Assembly (NCBI GenBank): GCA_029265905.1
Contig: JAJUGR010000007.1
Coordinates: 58,930-122,929 of the forward strand
Origin: Sporomusaceae bacterium
Lineage (GTDB): Bacteria; Bacillota; Negativicutes; Acidaminococcales; JAJUGR01
Length of the DNA: 64,000 nucleotides
Direction of reading: 5' to 3'
Shown: positions 51,437-60,000 of the stretch, piece after piece
How the letters are laid out: the number at the start of each line of letters is the position of its first letter
How positions within the stretch are numbered: the first letter of the stretch is position 1
Notes under the pieces: generated by a model
Databases searched by the model: none
What the model was told of the DNA's origin: nothing
The model's input: only the letters and a program-made list of their open reading frames with translations
Program-made: the position numbers and the translations under genes

Positions 51437-51976
51437 ATGGCTGATTCGGTGATTTACACGAGAACCGGCGATAAAGGCATGACGGGGCTGCTGGACGGAA
51501 CGCGCGTCAAAAAAAATTGCCTGCGGGTCGAAGCGTACGGGACTGTTGACGAGTTGAATTCTTTGCTCGGCTTTGCCAAACACTATGTGGACTCCCGCCC
51601 CTTGTTTGACAAAATTGAAATCGTTCAAAAAGAGCTTTTCTGGGTAGCCGCTGAGTTGGCCGATCCGAGCGGAACGGTTTTTGAAACGCGTCTGACGGAG
51701 GAAATGATCACGCGCTTTGAGGGCTGGATTGACGAGATTATTCAAACCATCAACCCGGAGCCGCATTTCATCGTGCCGGGCACAAGCAAGGCTTCCGGCA
51801 TGCTGCATGTGGCCAGAACGGTCACCCGCCGCACGGAGCGGATCATCATTTCCCTGGCCGAAAAGGAAGACGTGAATCTGCTGGTGTTAAAATATATCAA
51901 CCGCCTGTCGGACGTCTTGTATATTTTCGCCCGCCAGCAAGAGGAGCGCCAAGAGATTATCAAAGTTGCCGATTGA
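51437..51976 (+). CDS. PduO-type ATP:cob(I)alamin adenosyltransferase (copy 2)
   Basis: Second PduO-family enzyme, 179 aa, with YTRTGDKGMTGLLDG, LRVEAYGTVDELNSLLG, VTRRTERII and YINRLSDVLYIFAR. Compared with copy 1 at 11893 it keeps the N-terminal motif and RVEAYGTVDE but differs over much of the middle, so the two are distinct paralogues and not a recent duplication. It lies between hcp and a mechanosensitive channel gene, as a single-gene unit with its own terminator. ATG 51437 is preferred (seven bases after GGGGAGG); ATG 51434 immediately before it is also possible. Confidence 0.92.
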   Translation: MADSVIYTRTGDKGMTGLLDGTRVKKNCLRVEAYGTVDELNSLLGFAKHYVDSRPLFDKIEIVQKELFWVAAELADPSGTVFETRLTEEMITRFEGWIDEIIQTINPEPHFIVPGTSKASGMLHVARTVTRRTERIIISLAEKEDVNLLVLKYINRLSDVLYIFARQQEERQEIIKVAD

Positions 51977-51993
51977 TTGGCAGTTGGCTTACA

Positions 51994-52021
51994 ATGCGCG
52001 CGGGAATCCGCGCGCATTTTT
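51994..52021 (+). terminator. terminator after pduO copy 2
   Basis: ATGCGCGCGG (51994-52003), loop GAAT, CCGCGCGCAT (52008-52017), then TTTT. Confidence 0.9.
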
Positions 52022-52034
52022 AGCAGGAAATGAT

Positions 52035-52062
52035 TTTTCACGCCATAGCGTAATGGTATAAT
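52035..52062 (+). promoter_or_regulatory. promoter of the MscS-family channel gene
   Basis: TTTTCA (52035-52040) and a perfect TATAAT (52057-52062) with a 16-bp spacer, just after the preceding terminator. Confidence 0.65.
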
Positions 52063-52108
52063 GAAGTTGACGCAACAGGCAGATTTGAGCAAATGGGGGA
52101 CTCGTACG

Positions 52109-53266
52109 ATGCTGCAATTGATTAAAAACAAATTACTGGACGCCGGTGTTGAAAAAACGCATCTGCTCGATGCAGCCAGCGCAATCGCGCTATTGGCGAC
52201 CTTATTCGCCTGCCTCATCGCCTATCAAATCACAAATCGCCTGCTGCACCGCGCGCTGCGCTGGACTGGCAGAGCGGAGGAGCCAAACTGGCTGCAGGTG
52301 CTGGTGACGTTTAATTTCTTTGACCGTCTGGCACATCTTGCGCCGGTCACAGTGCTGACCTTCGGCGCCACCCTGGCGGTTCAGTGGGAGGACGCCATCG
52401 AAACAGCAGCCTCTTTATACTTTATCTTTGTCGTCTGTTTTGTGGTAGCGGCATTGCTTGACGCAGCCGCCCATTTGTACCTGCTGACCGAAGTCGGCAA
52501 GCGCAATGCCAAGCCGATCAACAGTTACGTCGACGTCGGCAAAATCATCGTTTTTTCGCTTGGCAGCCTGGCGGCGATTGCAATTGTCTTTCATCAATCG
52601 GTATGGACGATTGTCAGCGGCATCGGCGCCGTTACCGCAATTGTCGTGCTGATCTTTCGCGACAGCCTGCTCGGCCTGGTGGCCAGCGTGCAGATATCGG
52701 CGTACGACCTGGTCAGGATCGGCGATTGGATCGAGATTCCCAAATACAATATTGACGGCACGGTCATGGACATCAACCTGAATACAATGCGCATCCAGAA
52801 TTTTGACAACAGCGTTTCCGTGCTCCCCACCTATGTCGCGATATCCGAGTCCTTCCGCAACTGGCGGGGGATGCACGAGTCAGGGGCGCGACGCATCAGG
52901 CGCGCCTTTTATGTCGATGTCACGGGGTTGCGTCCCGTCTCGCCTGCGGATCAAGCGATTGTCGCCGCGGAAATGCCGGACCTGCTGGGGCAAGGCGAGC
53001 CTTTGACGAACCTCGGTTTGGCGCAGGCGTACTTGCTGCAGAAAATTTCGGTCCTGCCGGATATCCACACCGGCTATCCGATCGTTGTCAGGCAATTGCC
53101 GATGCTTGAAACCGGCATTCCGATCGAAGTGTACTGCTTCAGCCGGGAACGGGAGCTCATTCCCTTCGAGGCGCTGCAGACGCATATTAGCGAATTGGTG
53201 CTGGTTTCTTTGCCGCGGTTTGGTCTGCGGCTTTTCCAGCGTCCGTCCGTGTGGCAGGCGCAATAG
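52109..53266 (+). CDS. MscS-family mechanosensitive channel, YbdG-like
   Basis: Inner-membrane channel protein for osmotic relief. The 385-aa product has hydrophobic segments at about residues 20-42, 70-95, 105-130 and 150-195, then the MscS beta domain, with RDSLLGLVASVQISAYDLVRIGDWIEIP and VMDINLNTMRIQNFDN and the SFRNWRGMHESGARRIRR sequence that resembles Escherichia coli YbdG. The start is ATG 52109 with GGGGGA upstream; the ATG at 52061 overlaps the -10 box of the promoter and is rejected. Confidence 0.88.
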   Translation: MLQLIKNKLLDAGVEKTHLLDAASAIALLATLFACLIAYQITNRLLHRALRWTGRAEEPNWLQVLVTFNFFDRLAHLAPVTVLTFGATLAVQWEDAIETAASLYFIFVVCFVVAALLDAAAHLYLLTEVGKRNAKPINSYVDVGKIIVFSLGSLAAIAIVFHQSVWTIVSGIGAVTAIVVLIFRDSLLGLVASVQISAYDLVRIGDWIEIPKYNIDGTVMDINLNTMRIQNFDNSVSVLPTYVAISESFRNWRGMHESGARRIRRAFYVDVTGLRPVSPADQAIVAAEMPDLLGQGEPLTNLGLAQAYLLQKISVLPDIHTGYPIVVRQLPMLETGIPIEVYCFSRERELIPFEALQTHISELVLVSLPRFGLRLFQRPSVWQAQ

Positions 53267-53294
53267 CAGCGCCAGAAAATACAAGCAAAAGCGA

Positions 53295-53323
53295 TTGACC
53301 TCTTAATGGACATCTGATAATAT
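53295..53323 (+). promoter_or_regulatory. promoter of the sodium symporter gene
   Basis: TTGACC (53295-53300) with TAATAT (53318-53323) at 17 bp; an overlapping TATAAT at 53321-53326 has a 20-bp spacer. Confidence 0.6.
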
Positions 53324-53389
53324 AATCCTGCTAGTGTGGACATTGTTTGTGAGCAAACCTGGTTGCGTATTAGAAGGGAGGTCATCAGC

Positions 53390-54769
53390 ATGTCAATGGG
53401 GCATCATCATGGCAGGGAAACGTTTTCCTCCGGTCTGGCAGTGTTTTTTGCCACGCTTGGGTCGGCCGTTGGTTTGGGGAATATTTGGAAATTCCCGTAT
53501 TTGACCGGCAAGTTCGGCGGCGGCGCTTTCCTCTTGGTTTATTTGTCATGCGTTTTGCTGATCGGATTGCCGATCATGCTCAGTGAGTTTTATATCGGCC
53601 GCCGGACAAGGCGAAATGTGGTGGGGGCGTTTCACCAGCTCGCCCCGGGGACGCCTTGGAAAGGGATCGGCGTTATGGGCGTCTCGGCTGCTTACTTGAT
53701 TATGTTTTTTTACAGCTGCGTCGCCGGCTGGGTCTATTATTACTTGTTCCGCTCGCTGCGCGGCGACTTTGCCGCCGTCACGCCCGACTTGCTCAAAAAT
53801 GAGTTTGGTGCGGTCGTCACAGGCGTGTGGACGCCGGTATTTTGGCAATGGGTCGTCCTCGCCGTTGTTACCGCCATCCTGATCATGGGCGTCAAAAAGG
53901 GGATTGAACGCATCACCAAAACGCTGATGCCGGTTTTGTTTCTGCTGATAATTGCTTGCGATATCCGGGCGCTGACCCTGCCCGGCGCCGGGGAAGGCGT
54001 CAATTTCTTGTTGCATGTCGATTTTTCGCAGCTGACGCCCGCCGCCATTTTAACGGCGATGGGGCTGGCGTTCTTCAAGCTTTCGCTTGGGATGGGAACG
54101 ATGACGACCTACGCCAGCTACTTCACGCCCTCCAACAATATGATGGCGACGGCAGTCAAGGTGGCCTCCGCAGACACCCTGGTTTCCATGCTGGCCGGAC
54201 TGGCAATCTTTCCGACCGTCTTTGCTTTCGGCATGGAGCCCGGCGCAGGACCGGGCCTTCTGTTCATGACCATCCCGCTCGTCTTTTCGCAAATGCCGTT
54301 TGGGCAGCAACTGCTCATCGCCTTCTTCTTTCTAACAAGCATTGCCGCGACAACCGCCATGCTGTCGCTGGTCGAAGTGCTGATCGCCTATTTTTCGGAA
54401 GAACACGGCGTATCGCGCCAAAAAGCCGCGATCGGCAATGCGCTGCTTATCGCTGTTGTCGGCATGCTGGCAGCTTGGTCGGCCGATCCGGTCGGACCGC
54501 TTGGCCAGGTCGTTTTTGGCGGACGCGGCTTCTTTGATTGGTTCGACTACCTGTCCTCCAATATCCTCTTGCCGATTGGCGGCCTGTTCATCGTCCTGTT
54601 CTTCGGTTATGCCGCCAATCAGCAGGATATCATCGATCAACTGACAAACAACGGCACCCTGTCCCTAGGGCGGTCAACGCTGCCCATATTCTTCTTTTTG
54701 GCCCGTTATGTCACGCCCGCCTTGTTAGTCGTTATTTTTTTGAACGCAATCGGGTTGCTGAAAGTGTGA
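53390..54769 (+). CDS. sodium-dependent transporter, NSS/SNF family
   Basis: LeuT-fold symporter that takes up amino acids or related solutes with sodium. The 459-aa protein begins with GLAVFFATLGSAVGLGNIWKFPY, the sodium- and substrate-binding TM1 of the family, and has about eleven hydrophobic segments; TM6 region SLGMGTMTTYASY is also conserved. The charged His-rich start (MSMGHHHGRE) is cytoplasmic. The substrate is unknown. ATG 53390 follows GAAGGGAGG by eight bases. Single-gene unit with promoter and terminator. Confidence 0.93.
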   Translation: MSMGHHHGRETFSSGLAVFFATLGSAVGLGNIWKFPYLTGKFGGGAFLLVYLSCVLLIGLPIMLSEFYIGRRTRRNVVGAFHQLAPGTPWKGIGVMGVSAAYLIMFFYSCVAGWVYYYLFRSLRGDFAAVTPDLLKNEFGAVVTGVWTPVFWQWVVLAVVTAILIMGVKKGIERITKTLMPVLFLLIIACDIRALTLPGAGEGVNFLLHVDFSQLTPAAILTAMGLAFFKLSLGMGTMTTYASYFTPSNNMMATAVKVASADTLVSMLAGLAIFPTVFAFGMEPGAGPGLLFMTIPLVFSQMPFGQQLLIAFFFLTSIAATTAMLSLVEVLIAYFSEEHGVSRQKAAIGNALLIAVVGMLAAWSADPVGPLGQVVFGGRGFFDWFDYLSSNILLPIGGLFIVLFFGYAANQQDIIDQLTNNGTLSLGRSTLPIFFFLARYVTPALLVVIFLNAIGLLKV

Positions 54770-54785
54770 GCAGCGAAAAATTTTC

Positions 54786-54825
54786 ACAAAAGACCGGAAT
54801 GCCGCCTGGTGTTCCGGTCTTTTGT
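54786..54825 (+). terminator. terminator after the sodium symporter gene
   Basis: Perfect 14-bp arms (54786-54799 and 54812-54825) around a 12-base loop; the right arm ends in TCTTTTGT. Confidence 0.8.
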
Positions 54826-54867
54826 CAAGATGCTTTAATTGTACGACTTTGCCCGCCGCGCAAGGAA

Positions 54868-54895
54868 TTTGCAACTTTTTGGCGTATGATATACT
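54868..54895 (+). promoter_or_regulatory. extended -10 promoter of the DUF2156-GNAT pair
   Basis: TGA-TATACT (54887-54895) is an extended -10 element; TTTGCA at 54868-54873 is a fair -35 at 16 bp. Confidence 0.65.
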
Positions 54896-54950
54896 ATTAA
54901 GTAATTAGTCATTCTGTAATATCTGCCGGGCGCTGTAAGGAGGGTTTCTT

Positions 54951-55844
54951 ATTTTAGTATTTCAAGACATAACGATGGCAGATCGTTCCAAAATGGAAGC
55001 ATTCTTTCACTGCCGAAGATATGAGGGGTCTGAATCCACATTCACTAATCTCTTTATGTGGCGGGAATGTTATCGTATAAGGCGCGCTTTCGATGAGCAC
55101 GCCTTATATGTTATGGCGGAAAGAGAAGGGGAGCCTTTTTTTCTGGCGCCGTTTGTCGATGACCCGGCGTATTTGCCGGCTGCGGTCGACAAGCTGGTCG
55201 AAGTGGCGGAGTTTATCGGGGCGAAAAAGCAGTTTCGCGGCGTCTACCGCGACGTAAAAGCCGAAATTGAGGCCGCCTTCCCAAGAAGATTTTCCTTCAC
55301 GGCCGATCGCGATAATTTTGATTATATCTATCTGACGGAAAACATGATTACGTTAAGCGGCCGAAAATTGCACGGCAAGAAAAACCATCTGAATGCCTTC
55401 CGACGGGAATTCCCTGACCATCAATACCACCCGCTGACAGCGGAATGGGTTGAACCCTGTTTGGAATTCGCCGCGCGCTGGTGCGCGCAGCGCGCCGACA
55501 AGGATGATCCCTCGCTGCAATGCGAGCAGTGCGCAATTCGCCACGTTTTCAACAACCTGGCTGATTTGCCGATCCGCGGCGGCGTGCTGGTGGTAAACGG
55601 CCGGGTGGAAGCCTTTTCATTCGGCGAGTTCATCAATGACGACATGGTGCTAATCCATGTGGAGAAAGCCAACCCGGACATCCGGGGCTTGTATGCAGCC
55701 ATCAACCAACAGTGCTGCGAGCACGCCTGGCCGGACAGCAAGTACGTCAACCGGGAAGAGGACATGGGCCTCGAGGGCTTGCGCCGGGCGAAGGAGTCGT
55801 ATCAGCCTGTTTACCTGCTTGAGAAATTTGTTGCCACGTGGTGA
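54951..55844 (+). CDS. DUF2156 (phosphatidylglycerol lysyltransferase C-terminal-like) protein, probable ATT start
   Basis: Soluble double-GNAT protein of the DUF2156 family, related to the catalytic domain of MprF and to aminoacyl-tRNA-dependent transferases; the actual substrate is unknown. Motifs include ESTFTNLFMWRECYRI, LSGRKLHGKKNHLNAFRREFP, and FSFGEFINDDMVLIHVEKA near the C-terminus. The strong ribosome site AAGGAGGG (54937-54944) is followed by no ATG, GTG or TTG at usable distance; ATT at 54951 is correctly spaced and gives LVFQDITMADRSKM, like the family's usual N-terminus. The first ATG (54975) has no ribosome site and would remove this part. Length from ATT is 297 aa. There is no membrane segment. 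Confidence 0.8.
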   Translation: MLVFQDITMADRSKMEAFFHCRRYEGSESTFTNLFMWRECYRIRRAFDEHALYVMAEREGEPFFLAPFVDDPAYLPAAVDKLVEVAEFIGAKKQFRGVYRDVKAEIEAAFPRRFSFTADRDNFDYIYLTENMITLSGRKLHGKKNHLNAFRREFPDHQYHPLTAEWVEPCLEFAARWCAQRADKDDPSLQCEQCAIRHVFNNLADLPIRGGVLVVNGRVEAFSFGEFINDDMVLIHVEKANPDIRGLYAAINQQCCEHAWPDSKYVNREEDMGLEGLRRAKESYQPVYLLEKFVATW

Positions 55845-55854
55845 GGTGAAGCGC

Positions 55855-57030
55855 ATGGAGTTCCGGTTGCTGGATGAAAGTTGGCGCCCGGCGGTTATGG
55901 CGTTATGGGACTACTGCTTTGAAAAGCGCGGCGACCCCTTCTTCGAGTGGTACTTCAGCCGTTACTGCCGCCTGCCGCAGGTGGTGGGGGCGCTGGAAGC
56001 AGACCAGTTGAAGTCGATGGCGCACCTGAACCCCTACCGGATTTTTCTGCGGGGCAAGGAGCTGCCAGTCGCTTACTTCGTCGGCGTCGCCACTGCGCCG
56101 GAAGCGCGGGGGCAGGGCTTGTTCCGCCCGCTGCTTGCGGCTTCCTTGCAGCAATTGCGTCGCCAAGGGCACGGCGTTGCCTTGCTCATGCCGTCTGCTG
56201 CGAGCTTCTACCGGCCTTACGGCTTCGCCTACTGCTATCACCAGTGGCAGTTTGACTGCCCGGTTGAGCAGCTTGGGCGGCTGCCAAAGGGCAAGCCGGC
56301 GCTGTCCTGGCGGCGCGGCACTGCAGAAGATTGTGCGGCGATGGCGCAGGTTTATGCCAGAGCGATGCAGCAGCGCCACGGCTATGTCGTCAGGGAGGCA
56401 GCCAACTGGCATTCGATGCTGGAGGCTTTGTCTGCCGAAGGCGGCTGCGCCTTTATCGCCTCTGACGAGTCAGGCGAACCTGCCGCTTACCTTTGGTTTA
56501 CCATTCAAAACCGGCTGCTGCAGGTTGTTGAACTGCTGGCGACGAATTTGCCGGCGCTGAAAAACTGCCTGGCCTTCTTGCACCAGCACCGATCCCAAGC
56601 CGATCAGATATCGTTTAGGCTGCCGTGCGACGACTTGTTCTATGACTGCCTGCCGGACGCATCCTGGTCAGTTCGACTCAAGCCGTTCATGATGGGCCGA
56701 ATCGTCGATGTTGGACACGCCTTGCGCCAATGCCTGCCGAAAGAATATCAGCCCGGGGCTGCGCTCACGCTGAAGGTGCGCGACGCGGTTGCGGATTGGA
56801 ACGACGGCTGCTGGCGGATCGCCTACGAACCTTGCCTGTCGGTTAGCCGCGTTGCCGAGCAAGCGCCGGATGCGGCGATCACGATCGACGCGCTGGCGCA
56901 ACTTTGCTTTGGCTATTACAGCGTCGGCCAGCTTCAGACTAAAGACGGTCTGAGCGGAGAACCGAAGGCATTGCGCCTGCTGTCAACCTGGCTGCCGTCT
57001 TGCGATAATTTTATCAATGAATTTTATTAA
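55855..57030 (+). CDS. GNAT-family N-acetyltransferase, Eis-like
   Basis: Predicted acetyltransferase, 391 aa, arranged like Eis: an N-terminal GNAT domain with the acetyl-CoA loop VATAPEARGQGLFRPLL near residue 80, a second GNAT-like domain, and a C-terminal SCP2-like segment (residues about 290-385). Eis proteins acetylate aminoglycosides or peptides; here no substrate can be assigned. ATG 55855 is 10 bp after the DUF2156 stop, with GTGAGGTGAA upstream, so the two acyltransferases form one transcript. A longer reading frame upstream lies inside the DUF2156 gene and is not part of it. Confidence 0.82.
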   Translation: MEFRLLDESWRPAVMALWDYCFEKRGDPFFEWYFSRYCRLPQVVGALEADQLKSMAHLNPYRIFLRGKELPVAYFVGVATAPEARGQGLFRPLLAASLQQLRRQGHGVALLMPSAASFYRPYGFAYCYHQWQFDCPVEQLGRLPKGKPALSWRRGTAEDCAAMAQVYARAMQQRHGYVVREAANWHSMLEALSAEGGCAFIASDESGEPAAYLWFTIQNRLLQVVELLATNLPALKNCLAFLHQHRSQADQISFRLPCDDLFYDCLPDASWSVRLKPFMMGRIVDVGHALRQCLPKEYQPGAALTLKVRDAVADWNDGCWRIAYEPCLSVSRVAEQAPDAAITIDALAQLCFGYYSVGQLQTKDGLSGEPKALRLLSTWLPSCDNFINEFY

Positions 57031-57058
57031 TAATAGAAATAGGAGTGTGGATTGCCCG

Positions 57059-60000
57059 ATGAAACATACGGTCAGACGTCTATTTGTTGAGAAACGTGAA
57101 TCCTATGCGGTGGAGGCAGCCGGCATTTTTGCGGACCTGCGCGAGAATCTGGGCATGGCTTCTTTGACGGGCATCCGCTTATTGAATCGCTACGATATCA
57201 GCGGATTGGACGAGCAGCAGTATGCTTTGGCGCGCGATTTGGTGCTGTCTGAGCCGCCGGTCGATTTTGTCTACGAAGAAGCGCTTCCGGATTTGAGCGG
57301 CGCGTTTGTTTTTGCCCTGGAATATCTGCCTGGGCAGTACGACCAGCGCGCTGATTCGGCCGCGCAATGCATCCAGGCGGTGACGCAGCAGGAGCGTCCC
57401 TTGGTTCGCACGGCCAAAGTCATTGCCGCTTTCGGCATTGACCAGCCTGCCGATCAAGCGGCCATCAAAGCCTATCTGATCAATCCGGTTGAAACGCGGG
57501 AAGCCGCAATGGAAAAACCGCTTGACCTGGAAGAGGTGTGGGCGCAGCCGCATGACGTTGCCGTCTTCAGCGACTTCAATGATTTGGACGCCGCGGGGCT
57601 TGCCGCTTTGCGCCAATCGCTTGGGCTGGCCATGACGCAAGAAGACCTGGCTTTTTGCCAGGCGTATTTTGCCCGGCAGGAGAAGCGCCCGCCGACAATC
57701 ACGGAATTGCGCGTGCTGGACACGTATTGGTCCGACCATTGCCGCCACACGACCTTCAATACGGTTTTGGACCGGGTAACGATCGAAGAGGCCGCGTCAA
57801 CCGGGCTCGTGTCCGCCGCGTGGAAAGCCTATTGCGAAAACCGGCAAGCCTTTTATGGCGAACAGGCCTCCAAGCGTCCGGTCACGCTGATGGACATGGC
57901 CGTGCTGGCGATGAAGGAATTGCGGGCGGCAGGCAGGCTGCCGGACCTCGACCAGTCGGAAGAAATCAACGCCTGCAGCATTGTCGTTCCGATTGAAGTG
58001 GACGGCCAAACGGAAGAATGGCTGGTCATGTTTAAAAATGAAACGCATAATCACCCGACCGAAATCGAGCCGTTCGGCGGGGCGGCGACTTGCTTGGGCG
58101 GCGCGATCCGTGATCCGCTCTCCGGCCGCTCCTATGTCTATCAGGCGATGCGGGTGACCGGCTCCGGCGACCCGCGGCAGTCCGTGTCGGACACGCTGTC
58201 CGGAAAACTGCCGCAGCGCAAGATCACGGTCGGCGCCGCCGCCGGCTACAGCTCATATGGCAACCAAATCGGCCTTGCCACGGGGCATGTGCAGGAATTC
58301 TACCATCCGCAGTTTGTCGCCAAGCGGATGGAGGTAGGCGCTGTCATCGGCGCAGCGCCCCGCGACCAGGTTGTGCGCGAACAGCCGCTGCCCGGCGATG
58401 TGATACTGTTGGTCGGCGGCCGGACCGGCCGGGATGGTTGCGGCGGGGCGACCGGCTCGTCTAAAGAGCATGATCTTGAATCTTTGGCGTCCTGCGGCGC
58501 CGAAGTTCAAAAAGGCAACGCACCGACGGAGCGCAAACTCCAGCGCTTGTTCCGCAACCCGATTGCCGCCCGCATGATTAAGCGGTGCAACGACTTTGGC
58601 GCCGGCGGCGTTTCCGTCGCCATCGGCGAGTTGACCGACGGCATCGTCGTCAACCTTGACGCCGTGCCGAAAAAATACGAGGGCCTGGACGGCACCGAAC
58701 TGGCCATCTCCGAATCCCAGGAACGCATGGCGGTTGTCGTCTCGGCGGCGCAGGCTGAGGCGTTCATTGCCATGGCGGATGCGGAAAACCTGGAGGCCAC
58801 TGTTGTGGCGACCGTGACCGACGCCGGCCGGCTGCAAATGGACTGGCGCGGAAAACGAATTGTCGATCTCGATCGGGCGTTCTTGGACACCAACGGCGTG
58901 CAGTCGCACAGCACGGCCCATGTGGCAGCGCCTGTTTCGGCGTGCGTGTTTGCGGAAAAAACGACAGTAAGCGCCGCCGGTCTGGAGCAAGTCTGGCAGC
59001 AGAAGCTCGGCGAATTGAACAACTGCAGCCAAAAAGGCCTGGTGGAGCGCTTTGACAGCACGATCGGCGCGGCGTCCGTATTGATGCCGTTTGGCGGCGC
59101 AAGCCAGCTGTCGCCGCAAGAAGGCATGGTGGCAAAACTGCCGGTCGGCACGCGCGAAACAGACGCGGCGACGGCCATGACTTGCGGTTACAACCCGCGC
59201 GTAGCCTGCTGGAGCCCCTTCCATGGCGCCGCTTACGCCGTCCTCGAATCGGCCGCCCGCATTGTCGCGCTAGGCGGCGATTATCGCCGAATTCGTTTGT
59301 CTTTCCAAGAGTACTTCGAAAAGCTCGGCGATCAGCCCGAAAAATGGGGCAAGCCGCTGGCCGCCCTCCTGGGCGCCTATTGGATGCAAAAAGGCTTGGG
59401 CATCGCCGCAATCGGCGGCAAGGACAGCATGTCGGGCACCTTCATGGACTTGACCGTGCCCCCGACACTGATTTCCTTCGCCGTAGCGCCGGTCAGCGCG
59501 GAAACGACCGTGTCCGCGGAATTGAAGCAGGCGGGCAGCAAGCTTATTGTTTTGTCGGCGGCCTGCGATGAACAGGGCATTCCCGACTTTGCCCAACTAG
59601 ACACGAGATGGCAGGCTGTGGCCGCTTTGTCCGCACAAAAACTTATTTTGTCGGCCGGCGTCATCCGAGAAGGCGGTTTGGCAGTTGCTTTGTCGCGCAT
59701 GAGTTTTGGCAATGGAATCGGCTCCTGCTTGGACGAGGCGTTTGCGGCCGATCCGGCCGAATTGTTTGCCTGGAATCCCGGCGCATTGCTGCTCGAGGTG
59801 GCCGATGAAAAAGCGGTTGCGGAACTGACCGCCGCCGGCGGACGCATCGTCGGCACTACAACGGCTGACGACGCCATCGTAGTCGGAACAGTTCGTCTGG
59901 CCCTGTCTTCGCTGCTGAAAGCCTGGGAGGCGCCGCTGGAGAAGATTTTCCCCACGCATGCCGCTGACGCCGATAGCGTCAAGCCCGGCCTTTGCCAAAC

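Noticed and set aside
52061..52108. ATG 52061 as start of the MscS-family gene
   Set aside because: It overlaps the TATAAT promoter box, while ATG 52109 has a proper ribosome site.
55657..55854. Extended N-terminus of the Eis-like protein inside the DUF2156 gene
   Set aside because: The added residues are out-of-frame DUF2156 sequence; ATG 55855 has a ribosome site and a normal N-terminus.
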